A stretch of 64,000 bases of DNA, taken from positions 620,001 to 684,000 of the forward strand of contig NZ_RJUU01000002.1 of NCBI RefSeq assembly GCF_003751445.1, given 5' to 3'. Below, one piece after another: positions 7,911 to 16,732 of the stretch. Every line of letters begins with the position of its first letter. Position 1 is the stretch's first letter. A program made the position numbers and the translations under genes. Under the pieces are notes generated by a model. That model was given only the letters and a program-made list of their open reading frames with translations. It was not told the origin of the DNA and ran no database searches. Source of the stretch: Streptomyces sp. 840.1 (GTDB lineage Bacteria > Actinomycetota > Actinomycetes > Streptomycetales > Streptomycetaceae).

Positions 7911-9554
7911 TCACGCACGGGGCTCCGCGGCAGGGTGTGCGGTCCGCACGGACGCCGCGCCGCCGTCCGTGACGCCTGCGGCGACCGCGCCCGCCGGTAC
8001 GGACCGGCCGGGCCTGCCGCGCACGGACCGGACGCCTTCGAAGGCGCAGAACGCGGCCAGGACGACCAGCGCGCCGTACAACGGCCAGTCACCCAGCCGG
8101 ACATACAGGGTGGTCCCGCCGGCCATGGGCACGCCGAACACCTCGGCGCCGCTCCTGTCGGTACCGAGCGGAGCCCCGATCCGCTCGCCCTGCGGCCCGT
8201 ACACCGCACTGACGCCCGTCAGCGTGGCGTGCACCATCGGGCGGCCGTTCTCGGCGGCCCGCAGAGCGCCGAGCGAGGCGTGCTGGGCGGGCGCCCAGCC
8301 GTGCTGGAACGACGAGGTGGACGACTGGGCGACCAGCACCTGCGCACCGTCCCTTGTCAGCTGCCGGCTCATGTCGGGGAACGCGCTCTCGAAACAGACC
8401 AGCGGACCGATGCGCAGCCCGTCCGCACCGGGCAGCGTCATCGTCACCTGCCGGCTGCCGCGCAGCCGGTCCTCGCCCGCGGCCCTGCCCATCGAGGTCG
8501 CCCAGCCGAGTGCCGAGCGGGCCGGAACGTACTCGCCGAACGGAACCAGCCGCATCTTGTCGTAACGGTCCCCGGTCAGTCCCTGCGGACCCACCAGCAC
8601 CGCACTCTTGAAGATGCCGGTCCGGTCCGACGCGTCGGTCTGCCTGGCGTCCACGTTCACCAGCACATCCGCACCCACCAGCCGCGACAGCGCCGCGATC
8701 CGGGCCGCGACCTCGGGCCGCCGGACCGGGTCGACCGCGATGCTGCTCTCGCCCCACACGACCAGGTCGACGTCCCGGCCCGCCAGCGAACGCGTCAGCT
8801 CCTCACTGCGGGCGAGCCGGCGCTGCACACTGCCTGGCCCCTCGATGACACCGGGCTGCACGACGGCGATCCGGGCCTCTCCCGAACGCTCCGGCCGGGG
8901 CGCCCACATCCACACCGAGCCCACCACCACGGCACCCGCCACGAGCGAGATCACGGCCACCGTGCGGGCTGCCGAGGCCACAAGCAGCACGGTCAGCGCG
9001 GTGTTCACCGCCACCACCAGCAGGCTCACCAGCCAGACCCCGCCCACCGAGGCCAGCCGGAGCGCCGGTGTCACCTGCCACTGGCTCGCGCCCAGCAGCC
9101 CCCACGGGCCGCCCAGCGCCTCCCAGGAGCGGGCCAGTTCGATCAGCAGCCAGCCGCAGGGCACCACGATCACGGCCGCCACCACCGCCGTGCCGGACAG
9201 TCGCCCGCCCAGCAGACGGGAGACGAGCAGGCCCCACGGGGCCCACAGCAGCCCGAGGAGGGCCGCCAGCACCACGATGAACACATGGAGGCTCGGCATC
9301 AGCCAGTGGTGCACGGCCAGCATGTATCCGGTGCCGCCGAGCCACCCGTCCACGGCCGCCCGCCGGCCCGTGGCGGCGGACCGGATCAGCAGCAGCAGGG
9401 GCACCAGGGCGACGTAGGCGAACCACCACAGCGCCGGAGCGGGGAACGCGAGTGCCGGCAGCGCACCGGCCAGGAGCGCGGCGACGCCACGCCACAGGGT
9501 GGATCCGAGTATCCGCTCGCCCCACTCGCGCCGCTGCCCGGCCCCGGTCCCCAT
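7911..9554 (-). CDS. lnt: apolipoprotein N-acyltransferase
   Basis: Adds the third acyl chain to the N-terminal Cys of diacylated lipoproteins at the membrane. The 547-residue protein has about six to seven hydrophobic helices in its first 220 residues and a C-terminal nitrilase-fold domain. The catalytic triad is visible as Glu269 (VVWGESS), Lys333 (YDKMRLVPFGEY) and Cys387 (PLVCFES). Streptomyces are among the Gram-positive bacteria known to have Lnt homologues. The window itself encodes at least two probable lipoprotein substrates. Start at the ATG, with GGAGG just upstream on the minus strand. Confidence 0.95.
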   Translation of the reverse strand: MGTGAGQRREWGERILGSTLWRGVAALLAGALPALAFPAPALWWFAYVALVPLLLLIRSAATGRRAAVDGWLGGTGYMLAVHHWLMPSLHVFIVVLAALLGLLWAPWGLLVSRLLGGRLSGTAVVAAVIVVPCGWLLIELARSWEALGGPWGLLGASQWQVTPALRLASVGGVWLVSLLVVAVNTALTVLLVASAARTVAVISLVAGAVVVGSVWMWAPRPERSGEARIAVVQPGVIEGPGSVQRRLARSEELTRSLAGRDVDLVVWGESSIAVDPVRRPEVAARIAALSRLVGADVLVNVDARQTDASDRTGIFKSAVLVGPQGLTGDRYDKMRLVPFGEYVPARSALGWATSMGRAAGEDRLRGSRQVTMTLPGADGLRIGPLVCFESAFPDMSRQLTRDGAQVLVAQSSTSSFQHGWAPAQHASLGALRAAENGRPMVHATLTGVSAVYGPQGERIGAPLGTDRSGAEVFGVPMAGGTTLYVRLGDWPLYGALVVLAAFCAFEGVRSVRGRPGRSVPAGAVAAGVTDGGAASVRTAHPAAEPRA

Positions 9555-9665
9555 GGAGCGCCTCCTCGTCCTGCCCGTATCGTCCTGCCCGTGTCACCGG
9601 GTCCCTCGGGAGCCCGCTCCCGTGTTCTCCCCCAGTGTGGGGCAGCGGAAGCGGACCGGCGCGGA

Positions 9666-10169
9666 TCATTCGGCGGCGAGAGCGCCCGTCATGCTCCGCC
9701 ACTTCTCGTGAACGGTCACACACCGGATCCGCCAGCCGCCCTCCGTACGGACCAGCTCGAAGGCGTAACGCCCGCCCGAGACGAAGTTCGGTGCCGTCGC
9801 GGCCGCTTCGTCCGGGGCGCCCCCGGCGCCCTCGGTGCCGTTCCCGAGCCGCATCGGGTTCATGTAGTCGGCCTGGACCCGGGCGCCGTCGCCCGGGTAG
9901 CCGCCGAGATCCTGGAGGTCGAGCCGGCGGTTGACGATCAGATGCTGCCGTACGGGGAAGAGCAGCATGGTCTGCGAGAGCCATTGCGCGACCTCGGGGG
10001 CGGGCCCCTCGATACCGCCCGCGGTGCGGTAGTCGGCGCGGCCGTCCGGGGTGAACAGCGCCCGGTAGTCCGCCCATTCGCCGTCGTCCACCGCCACCGC
10101 GTAGCCGGTGATCACTGCGTCGATGGAGATCCGGTCCATCACGGTCGAGAGATCCACACGCTGCGTCAT
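9666..10169 (-). CDS. NTF2/SnoaL-like protein
   Basis: A 167-residue protein of the nuclear transport factor 2 fold. The first helix region (DRISIDAVITGYAVAVDDGE) followed by WADYRALFTPDGRADYR is typical of the SnoaL_4 / polyketide-cyclase-like group. Such proteins act as small dehydratases or isomerases, or only bind ligands. No partner enzyme is adjacent, so the role is unknown. It lies between lnt and a universal stress protein on the same strand, with about 50-110 bp gaps, so it may be independently transcribed. Confidence 0.82.
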   Translation of the reverse strand: MTQRVDLSTVMDRISIDAVITGYAVAVDDGEWADYRALFTPDGRADYRTAGGIEGPAPEVAQWLSQTMLLFPVRQHLIVNRRLDLQDLGGYPGDGARVQADYMNPMRLGNGTEGAGGAPDEAAATAPNFVSGGRYAFELVRTEGGWRIRCVTVHEKWRSMTGALAAE

Positions 10170-10223
10170 CGGGTCAGTCTGGGCCCAAGGGCGTCAGGGG
10201 CCAAGAGCCGTGCACCGACGGCG

Positions 10224-11102
10224 TCAGCCGGGGACCACGGCCACCGGGCCCCGCGCGTGGGTGAGCGTGGTCTGCGCCACCGGGGAGAGACCGAGACCGA
10301 GGGACTCGCCGCCCCTGCGCCTCCCGATCACCGTCAGCGCCGCGGTCGCCGACGCCGCCACCAGCGTGCGCGACGCGGAGCCGTTGACGGGCTCCATCAC
10401 GACCTCGGCCTGCGGGTACATCTCCCGCCGGCCCGCGGTGAGCTCGGCGAGCGTGCGCTCGGCCGAGCCGACCGCCGCGTCCCGGTCGAAGGCCGGCCCG
10501 CCGGACAGCATCGAGGAGAACATCGTCCAGCCGTGCACGATCCGCAGCCGCGCGCCGGGCCGCGACGCGACCGCCGTGAAGGCGAACTCCAGCACCGGCC
10601 CGCTGCTCTCGTCGGCGGCCACACCCGCCACGACGTCCCTGAAGTCCTCCGCTTCGGCCTCCCCCTCGTCCGCCGGGTCGCCCTCCCGCATCCCGCCGTG
10701 GACGACGACCACGGGGCACCGGGCCATGGACGCCGTCGCCAGGCTGTTGGACCCCAGCATCAGGGAACGGAAGCCGCCGAGTCCGCGTGAGCCGACCACC
10801 ACCATCGACGCGGCGCGGCTGAGCGCGGTCAGCGCCGCCGCCGGGAAGTCCAGCGGTGCGAGGGTCGTGGGGTGCAGCCCGGGAGCGATTTCGTTCACCC
10901 GGGCCACCGACTCCGTGAGCAGCTCCTCCGCCTCACGCTGCTGCGCCTCCTGGCCGGCCCGCCGGGTGGGCGCCAGCGCGTGTACGACCACCAGCCCGAG
11001 GCCCCGGCCTTGCGCCTCGCGGGCCGCCCAGTCCAGTGCGTCGCGACCGGCCGGCGAACCGTCGACGCCGGCGATCACGGGAAGCTCGGTGCTGCTGGTC
11101 AT
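10224..11102 (-). CDS. universal stress protein, tandem Usp domains
   Basis: A cytosolic protein of 292 residues with two Usp domains of about 140 residues each. Domain 1 (PVIAGVDGSPAGRDALDWA to about residue 135) keeps the ATP-binding signature G-x2-G-x9-G-S as GSRGLGGFRSLMLGSNS. In domain 2 the equivalent stretch is altered (GRRRGGESLGLGLSPVAQ), so only the first site may bind nucleotide normally. Start at 11102 because GGAG lies 8 bases upstream. Tandem Usps are widespread in Streptomyces; the exact role is unknown. Confidence 0.92.
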   Translation of the reverse strand: MTSSTELPVIAGVDGSPAGRDALDWAAREAQGRGLGLVVVHALAPTRRAGQEAQQREAEELLTESVARVNEIAPGLHPTTLAPLDFPAAALTALSRAASMVVVGSRGLGGFRSLMLGSNSLATASMARCPVVVVHGGMREGDPADEGEAEAEDFRDVVAGVAADESSGPVLEFAFTAVASRPGARLRIVHGWTMFSSMLSGGPAFDRDAAVGSAERTLAELTAGRREMYPQAEVVMEPVNGSASRTLVAASATAALTVIGRRRGGESLGLGLSPVAQTTLTHARGPVAVVPG

Positions 11103-11322
11103 GGCTTGCTCCGGAGTGCGCCGGCGGGAGTCCCGGTCCGGCACGCGCGCGCCGGGGACGTACTCCGTACGCTACGGCGCGCACCGGCAGGGGGCCTCCC
11201 GGCAGGGTCGGGCGGCGGCAGGTCAGGATGTGCCGCCGGGCGCCGGACCGCCCGCGGAGTTCACGAATGACATGGACGCTCTTGTCCTCGTCTGCCGTCG
11301 CGCCTGCACCTATGCTCACGGG

Positions 11323-11700
11323 ATGGAGCAGAGCGAAGTCGTGAAGCGTGTGATCGGCATCCTCACCGAGGCGGGCGAGATGCGCAGGCTCTTGGAGGAG
11401 AGCCCGGACCGCGGTGACCCCAGCAACGACTCGACCGTGGTGACCGCCCTCCTCAACGAGACGATGCCACGGATCGCCATCCCCGAGGACGCCACCATCG
11501 AGGACGTGGTGGGCCTCGTCGGCCGGGAGGTCGGCGGCGCGGTGGAGCAGTTGGTCGGAGCGTTCACCCTGGCGTTCGCGATGCTGGCGCAGGTGCACGA
11601 CTCCGGCCAGACGGATGTGACGTCGGCGGATGTGCTGCAGGATCTCGCCCTGCGGGCCGAACAGTTCGGCACCGAGGGACCGGGGGAGACGGACGCCTGA
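11323..11700 (+). CDS. hypothetical helical protein
   Basis: A 125-residue acidic protein with no recognised domain. It looks mostly helical (EVVKRVIGILTEAGEMRRLL and GAVEQLVGAFTLAFAMLAQV) and has no membrane segment or signal peptide. The ATG at 11323 is chosen because an upstream ATG at 11272 in the same frame adds a poor-looking stretch. Codon usage is normal for the window, which supports a real gene. It diverges from the universal stress protein. Confidence 0.6.
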   Translation: MEQSEVVKRVIGILTEAGEMRRLLEESPDRGDPSNDSTVVTALLNETMPRIAIPEDATIEDVVGLVGREVGGAVEQLVGAFTLAFAMLAQVHDSGQTDVTSADVLQDLALRAEQFGTEGPGETDA

Positions 11701-12098
11701 AGCCCCGGGAGCGGTCGGGGTACGCACCGGCACGCTCATCGACTTCGGCTCTCGGGCCACGGATCAGGGAACGCCGGTGGCTGTGGCCCGAGGGCCGGTC
11801 TGCGGGCACCGCGTCGCGGCGGCCGGTGCCGCGCGGATGACGTCCTCGCCGGCCTGCCCCGCTCGTCCGAGGCCGGCCCGTACGGGCTCCCGTCCCTCCG
11901 GAAGAACCGGGCCCTGGTCATGTACCGGCCGTCGCGATTCCGGTCCCCGCCGTCAAGCGGCTGAGAAATGATGGCCGTTGTCCAGACCGGCGAGCAGGCC
12001 GGGCTCCGAAGGTTCCCGGCCGAGGGTCCGGCGGGTGACGAGACCGGACGCCGGGAAGCGCGGCCGGAGTCCGTCGATCACACGGGATACTGCTACTC
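11701..12098. other. 398-bp region without a convincing gene
   Basis: No reading frame here has homology I recognise. A GATACT hexamer at 12086-12091 sits 7 bases before the flavin reductase ATG and could be a -10 element for a leaderless transcript, but no good -35 is seen. Confidence 0.4.
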
Positions 12099-12719
12099 AT
12101 GCGCGTCGACTTCGATCCTCAGACCATGCAGTCCGCGGAGTTCTACCGGCTGCTCACCGCCGTGGTCGTCCCCCGGCCCATCGCCTGGATCTCCACCGTC
12201 ACCCCCGACGGCGAGACGGCCAACCTCGCACCGCACTCCTTCTTCACGATCGCCTGTGTCAGCCCGCCCGTCGTCCAGTTCACCTCGGTCGGGCGCAAGG
12301 ACTCGCTGCGCAACATCGAGGAGACCGGCTCCTTCGTGGTCAACTTCGCCCCGGAGCACCTCTTCGAGCAGATCAACGCGACCGCGACCGACTTCCCCCG
12401 CGGCGTCAGCGAGTTCACGGCCGTGGGTGTCGAGCCCGAACCCAGTCTGAGGGTGAAGCCGCCGCGGGTGGCGGGATCGCCGGTCGCCCTCGAATGCGAG
12501 CTGCACAGCACGGTCCTGCTGGGCGACTCCACAGTCGTCTTCGGCCGGGTGGTGCACGCCGTGGTCGACGAGGACGTCATGACGGACGGCCACCCCGAAG
12601 CCGCCAGGCTGCGCCCGCTGACCCGGCTCGGCAAGGACGAGTGGGGCACGTTCGGAGGCGTACGGGAGATCTCCCGCGTCCCGTACGCCCAGTGGCAGGA
12701 GGACCGCGGCACCCGGTGA
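12099..12719 (+). CDS. flavin reductase-like domain protein (DIM6/NTAB family)
   Basis: A 206-residue FMN-binding split-barrel protein. The diagnostic stretch VVPRPIAWISTVTPDGETAN at residues 23-42 and the following NLAPHSFFTIAC match the flavoprotein-oxygenase/flavin-reductase family. Members reduce FMN with NAD(P)H or use bound FMN in small-molecule oxidation. No Shine-Dalgarno sequence precedes the ATG, but a -10-like GATACT is 7 bases upstream, so translation may be leaderless. No partner monooxygenase is next to it. Confidence 0.88.
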   Translation: MRVDFDPQTMQSAEFYRLLTAVVVPRPIAWISTVTPDGETANLAPHSFFTIACVSPPVVQFTSVGRKDSLRNIEETGSFVVNFAPEHLFEQINATATDFPRGVSEFTAVGVEPEPSLRVKPPRVAGSPVALECELHSTVLLGDSTVVFGRVVHAVVDEDVMTDGHPEAARLRPLTRLGKDEWGTFGGVREISRVPYAQWQEDRGTR

Positions 12720-12867
12720 GGGGGAGGCGGTGCGCGGGCCGCGAGCGCGGGCTCGTCGGCCCGGCGCCCTCCGGCTCCGGGGGAGCGCCGCTACTCCACC
12801 GGGCGTACGGACACCGCCTTCCGGCGTACGACGACACCCCGGCGCGCGCCGGGGGATCCTGCGCCAC

Positions 12868-13692
12868 ATGGAGAACCGGACGACAGCGACAGCCCCGGCC
12901 GGACGGGCGGGCGGCGGCGCCCCCGGTCCGCGCACGCCCTTCCCGGGCCGGCGAGGGGCAAGGCAGGTCGAACGGCTCTGCTACGTGACGGCAGCCGTGC
13001 TGATCGTGTCGGGACTGGTCCACCTCGTGGTCCTGCTCGTCGACGGCGGCTCCTGGGAGGGCCCCGTCTCCTGGCGCAAGCCCGTCACCTTCGGGCTCTC
13101 CTTCGGCCTGACGCTCATCGCGATCGCCTGGGTCTCCTCGTACCTGCGGACGGGCGCCCGCGCCCGGACCGTGCTGCTGGGGCTGTTCGCCGCGGACTGC
13201 GTCCTGGAGGTCACCGGGATCACCGTGCAGGCGTGGCGGCACGTGCCGTCCCACTTCACCATGGAGACCGCCTTCGACACCGGCGTCTCCATGACACTGG
13301 CCGTCGGCGGGGCAGGGCTGGTCGCCCTTCTCGCCGCGCTCTCGGCAGCCGCGTTCCTCCGGCGGCCCGGCGGACCGCCCGGCATGGCGCTCGCGCTGCG
13401 GGCGGGCTGCGGGATTCTCGTCATCGGGCTGCTGTCGGGCGCGGCCATGATCGCGCGCGGTGTCTATCTCACCCGCACCGGGCATCAGTTGGCCGGATAC
13501 GCCTCCACGGCCCCGCTCAAGCCCCTGCACGGGATCAGCCTGCACGCCGTACTCGTGCTCCCGGTACTGGCACGCCTCCTGGCCATGACATCGTGGAGCC
13601 CACACACCCGCGTGTCCGTCGTGCGGGCCGCCGCCGGCTGCTGGGCGGCAGCCGTCGCGGCAGCGCTGGTGTGGGCGGTCGCCGCCTGCTGA
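12868..13692 (+). CDS. multi-pass membrane protein, unknown function
   Basis: A 274-residue integral membrane protein with an N-terminal cytosolic tail of about 40 residues and roughly seven hydrophobic helices (for example LCYVTAAVLIVSGLVHLVVL and VTFGLSFGLTLIAIAWVSSY). The phrase GSWEGPVSWRKPVTFGLSFG is shared by unnamed actinobacterial membrane proteins, but I know no function. The ATG at 12868 is preceded by a GGGGGA stretch. It follows the flavin reductase by about 150 bp. Confidence 0.78.
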   Translation: MENRTTATAPAGRAGGGAPGPRTPFPGRRGARQVERLCYVTAAVLIVSGLVHLVVLLVDGGSWEGPVSWRKPVTFGLSFGLTLIAIAWVSSYLRTGARARTVLLGLFAADCVLEVTGITVQAWRHVPSHFTMETAFDTGVSMTLAVGGAGLVALLAALSAAAFLRRPGGPPGMALALRAGCGILVIGLLSGAAMIARGVYLTRTGHQLAGYASTAPLKPLHGISLHAVLVLPVLARLLAMTSWSPHTRVSVVRAAAGCWAAAVAAALVWAVAAC

Positions 13693-13899
13693 TGCGGCCG
13701 TGAAGGCGAACACGGGGGCGCACCGGCGACGGTGCCGACGGCCGGACCAGCGGCAACGGATAGTCTCTGCAAGCCTCGTCGGATACCGGTGCCCTGGTGG
13801 GTGTGGGACCGGGACGATGCCACACCCCCGTCGTCGCCGCGGTCCACGGACCGGCCGGCCTCGGGGCTCTCACAGCAACTGCGATGTACAGGAGACCCG

Positions 13900-14058
13900 A
13901 TGGCTGAAACCCCGCCCCGCCAGGTCCAGCGGCGCTCGGACGAGAGCGCCGCCGGCTCGGCGGCCGAGGCCCCGGGCCGTGTCGAGGCACTACCGACACC
14001 GCGCTACCAGGGGCTGTTCGTGGAACCCGATCTTCCGCCCTTCGTCGAGACCGAGTGA
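13900..14058 (+). CDS. 52-residue small protein with conserved-looking acidic tail
   Basis: A short gene with a good ribosome binding site (AGGAGA, 6 bases before ATG) and a strong terminator 18 bases after its stop, which together support real expression. The N-terminal half is Arg/Ser/Ala-rich and polar; the C-terminus ends YQGLFVEPDLPPFVETE, an ordered-looking aromatic/acidic tail. There are no Cys residues, no signal peptide and no membrane segment. No maturation enzyme is adjacent, so a peptide-natural-product precursor is only one possibility; a small regulator or enzyme partner is another. Confidence 0.6.
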   Translation: MAETPPRQVQRRSDESAAGSAAEAPGRVEALPTPRYQGLFVEPDLPPFVETE

Positions 14059-14075
14059 CGTAGTGGGCCGAGCTC

Positions 14076-14119
14076 AGGGCTGCCCCCGTTCCCGCTCAGG
14101 CGGGCACGGGGGCAGCCCT
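14076..14119 (+). terminator. strong hairpin terminator
   Basis: Perfect 14-bp arms AGGGCTGCCCCCGT (14076-14089) and ACGGGGGCAGCCCT (14106-14119). The loop itself holds a second stem, CCCGC (14091-14095) with GCGGG (14100-14104). It ends the 52-codon gene's transcript. Confidence 0.85.
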
Positions 14120-14202
14120 GTCATGTGCGCCCGTCCGTGACATCGAGCCGTCCCGGGAGGCCCCCGGCTGTGCGCGCGCCGCCCGTCATGGAAGCTGTCG
14201 GC

Positions 14203-14835
14203 ATGAACATCTCTGCCGACGAAGGCGCACCGGACCGGGCCGGCTACCGGCGCTCAGCGGGATCGCCGCGCGGTGAGGCCAGGCGCAGGGAACTGCTCGA
14301 CCTGGTCACCGAGGACCTCGCGGCCAACGGGATCGTGGACTTCTCGCTGCGGCGCGCCGCCCGCGCGGCCGGCACCACGCACAAGGTGCTCCTCTACCAC
14401 TTCGACGGCGCCGACGAGCTGCTGGTGCAGGCCACCGCCGAGCTGCGCCGTCGCCGCACCGGAAAGGCGCTGGCCGCCGCCACCGAAGGAGGGGCCCGCA
14501 GGTCGCTGGGGGACTGGGTGCGCGCGATCTGGCCGATTCTGCTGGACGACGACGAGGCCGCGGTGCTCGATCAGGCCATCGGCCTGGCCATGTACGACTC
14601 CGGACGGTACGCCGCACTCGGCCGCGAGGCGTCCCGGCAGTACCTGCCCACGCTCCTTGCGGTCTGCCCGGAGCACTGGTCCGCGCGCCGCCGGCTGGAG
14701 GTCGCCGAGATGGTCCTTGCGACGCTCCGCGGCTTCCTGGTGGACGCCCGGACCAGCGGCGACACCGAGGGGGTGGCCGCCGGTTTCGAGGCCCTGGTGC
14801 GCGCGCTGGAGCGTGAGGAGGCGGCCGGTGAATGA
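14203..14835 (+). CDS. TetR family transcriptional regulator
   Basis: A 210-residue repressor. The helix-turn-helix spans about residues 25-70 (LDLVTEDLAANGIVDFSLRR, then AARAAGTTHKVLLYHFDGAD), followed by a ligand-binding domain. It reads in the same direction as an alpha/beta hydrolase that begins 108 bp downstream, and a perfect 18-bp palindrome lies between the two genes. It therefore probably controls the hydrolase gene. The ATG at 14203 is preferred over in-frame upstream starts because a GGAAG stretch lies before it. Confidence 0.88.
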   Translation: MNISADEGAPDRAGYRRSAGSPRGEARRRELLDLVTEDLAANGIVDFSLRRAARAAGTTHKVLLYHFDGADELLVQATAELRRRRTGKALAAATEGGARRSLGDWVRAIWPILLDDDEAAVLDQAIGLAMYDSGRYAALGREASRQYLPTLLAVCPEHWSARRRLEVAEMVLATLRGFLVDARTSGDTEGVAAGFEALVRALEREEAAGE

Positions 14836-14886
14836 GTGTTGCCGCCGATGGCCGCAGGGCCGGACCGGGCGGGCGATGGACACGAT

Positions 14887-14904
14887 GTGAACCACGTGGT
14901 TCAC
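14887..14904. promoter_or_regulatory. perfect 18-bp palindromic operator
   Basis: GTGAACCACGTGGTTCAC is identical to its own reverse complement. It lies between the TetR gene and the alpha/beta hydrolase gene, 40 bases before the hydrolase ATG. Length and symmetry are typical of a TetR dimer site. Confidence 0.8.
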
Positions 14905-14943
14905 TTTTTGGGAGGGATGAATCCTGCCCACCCGGAGGTCGTC

Positions 14944-15888
14944 ATGAGCACGTCCGCGGAACCCCAGAAGCTCCCATTCGCCGAAGGCACCCGCGGGGCG
15001 TCCAGCCGCCCCGGACGGGCCACCGGGGCGACGGTCACGAGGGAGATCGAGCTGTCGGCCGGGACGGTCGCCTACGAGGACACCGGAGGCGACGGCCCGG
15101 TGGTGGTCCTGCTGCACGGGCTGCTGATGGACGCGTCCCTGTGGGACGGGACGGTGGCTGGGCTGTCCGCCGGCCACCGGTGCCTGGCGCCGACGCTGCC
15201 CCTCGGCGCGCATCTTCACGCGATGCGCGCGGACGCCGACCTGTCCTTGCGCGGGACGGCCCGGCTGGTCGCGGAATTCCTCGACCGGCTGGACCTGCGC
15301 GACGTCACGCTCGTCGGCAGCGACACCGGCGGGGCCCTGGTCCAACTGCTCATCGGGGACGGCGGCCTCGCGGGGCGGGTGGGCCGGGTGGTGCTCGTCT
15401 CCTGCGAGGCGTTCGACAACTACCCGGCCCGGGTGACGGGCCGGACTCTCGCGCTCGCCGGCCGGCTGCCGCCCCGTCTCTTCGGGTTGTTCATGCAGCA
15501 GATGCGGCTGCGGGTGGTGCGCCGCCTCCCGGTCGCGTTCGGATGGCTGACCCTGCGGGGCGACGCGGCGACCCGCCGGTGGGTGCGGCCCGTCATGACC
15601 CGGCCGGATATCCGCCGCGATGCGGTCCGGACGCTGCGGGCGGCGGCCGCGGACGCCCGAGCGCTGGCCGGGGCCGCCGGCGCCCTGGAGTGCTTCGACC
15701 GCCCCGCGCTCGTCGTCTGGGCGGCCGGCGACCGCGTGATGCCGCCCGAACACGGCCGGCGCCTCGCGGAACTCCTGCCGCAGGGGCGCCCGGCCGAGAT
15801 CCCCGACAGCCGCACACTCGTCCCGCTGGACCAGCCGGAGCAGCTGGCCCTGGCGATCGGGGAGTTCGTGGGCGCGCGCCACGAGTGA
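14944..15888 (+). CDS. alpha/beta hydrolase with Asp nucleophile elbow
   Basis: A 314-residue alpha/beta-fold hydrolase. The oxyanion-hole strand VVVLLHGLLMD comes early, and the nucleophile elbow reads GSDTGG, with Asp in place of the usual Ser, as in haloalkane dehalogenases and epoxide hydrolases. Near the C-terminus the region that normally carries the catalytic His reads PDSRTLVPLDQPEQLA, with no His at the expected place. Activity is therefore uncertain. The ATG at 14944 follows CGGAGG; ATG 14917 and GTG 14887 in the same frame are less likely, the latter lying inside the operator. Probably regulated by the upstream TetR protein. Confidence 0.87.
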   Translation: MSTSAEPQKLPFAEGTRGASSRPGRATGATVTREIELSAGTVAYEDTGGDGPVVVLLHGLLMDASLWDGTVAGLSAGHRCLAPTLPLGAHLHAMRADADLSLRGTARLVAEFLDRLDLRDVTLVGSDTGGALVQLLIGDGGLAGRVGRVVLVSCEAFDNYPARVTGRTLALAGRLPPRLFGLFMQQMRLRVVRRLPVAFGWLTLRGDAATRRWVRPVMTRPDIRRDAVRTLRAAAADARALAGAAGALECFDRPALVVWAAGDRVMPPEHGRRLAELLPQGRPAEIPDSRTLVPLDQPEQLALAIGEFVGARHE

Positions 15889-15936
15889 CGTACCGCCGGG
15901 CCTTCGCCGGCCCCGCGTCGCCCGCCGACGGGGCGC

Positions 15937-16494
15937 CTATTCGCAGGCGGTTCCGTCGCCGTCGCGGTCCAGGTGCCGCCCGTAGCCGGGTTCGCCGGCG
16001 TGAATGGGCGCGGCGCCGGCCGCCCGGACGGCGGTGCAGTTGGCGTAGTACGCCGAGCCGGAGCCACCGCCCGTCCCGGAGCCGCCGGAGGTGCCTGACC
16101 CGCCGGAGCCGTCGGGGTCGGGTGCGACGGTGACCCTGACGGTCTTCGTCCTCGTCACCGTCGGAGCCGGTTCGGGGGAGGCCGTGACGGTCTTCGTGAC
16201 GGCGGGCAGCGGCTCGGCCGACGCGGTCGCCGTGGCCGTAGCGGTCAGCGTTGCCGTGACGGTCGCGGCGGGCGCGGCCTTCGCGTCGGCGGCCTTCTGC
16301 GTCCCGGTGCCGTCGTCGGCGGCGCCGATGCCGACACCGACGAAGAGCAGGACGACCGCCGCCGGAATGATGATCCGCTTCCGCGACCAGCCGGGCCTGC
16401 CCCGGGAAGGCGCCGGGGGTACGTACGGGTTGGGCCCGGCGGGCTCGGGCGGCGCGCCCCAGGGCGGCGGTTGCGGCGGCGGGTTGTGCGACAT
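15937..16494 (-). CDS. membrane-anchored excalibur calcium-binding domain protein
   Basis: A 185-residue surface protein. An N-terminal Pro-rich cytosolic tail is followed by one membrane helix (RIIIPAAVVLLFVGVGIGAA), then a Thr/Val-rich linker with repeated TATATA and TVT stretches and a Gly/Ser spacer. The C-terminal excalibur domain runs from YYANCTAVRAAGAAPI to GYGRHLDRDGDGTACE, with the calcium-loop D-R-D-G-D-G and two Cys. The domain is thought to bind calcium outside the cell. The start at 16494 has a GGGGGA stretch upstream. Confidence 0.88.
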   Translation of the reverse strand: MSHNPPPQPPPWGAPPEPAGPNPYVPPAPSRGRPGWSRKRIIIPAAVVLLFVGVGIGAADDGTGTQKAADAKAAPAATVTATLTATATATASAEPLPAVTKTVTASPEPAPTVTRTKTVRVTVAPDPDGSGGSGTSGGSGTGGGSGSAYYANCTAVRAAGAAPIHAGEPGYGRHLDRDGDGTACE

Positions 16495-16732
16495 GGGTCC
16501 CCCAGGTGATGCGTGGGGCACGACCGTAGCGAGGTCGTGCGAGCCGGTGTGAGCCATGCATTCCATTAGTGATGAACTTGTGACCAAATGGTGGGCGAAG
16601 GGTGGGTGCTCCACCTGACGCGTGGGAAGCCGGCCCGGGAAGCCCGATCGAACCCGGCACCGAACGACCGCCTGCGGCCTACGCTCAACAGGTGGGAGCG
16701 CCCCGGCGACACCTACCGAACAGGAGAGATGA

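Noticed and set aside
13900..14058. Precursor of a ribosomally made natural product
   Set aside because: No modifying enzyme, protease or transporter gene lies close by; kept only as an open possibility.
14254..15882. A 542-codon minus-strand frame opposite the TetR and hydrolase genes
   Set aside because: Antisense of two clear genes, and the sequence is Gly/Arg/Gln-rich without motifs.
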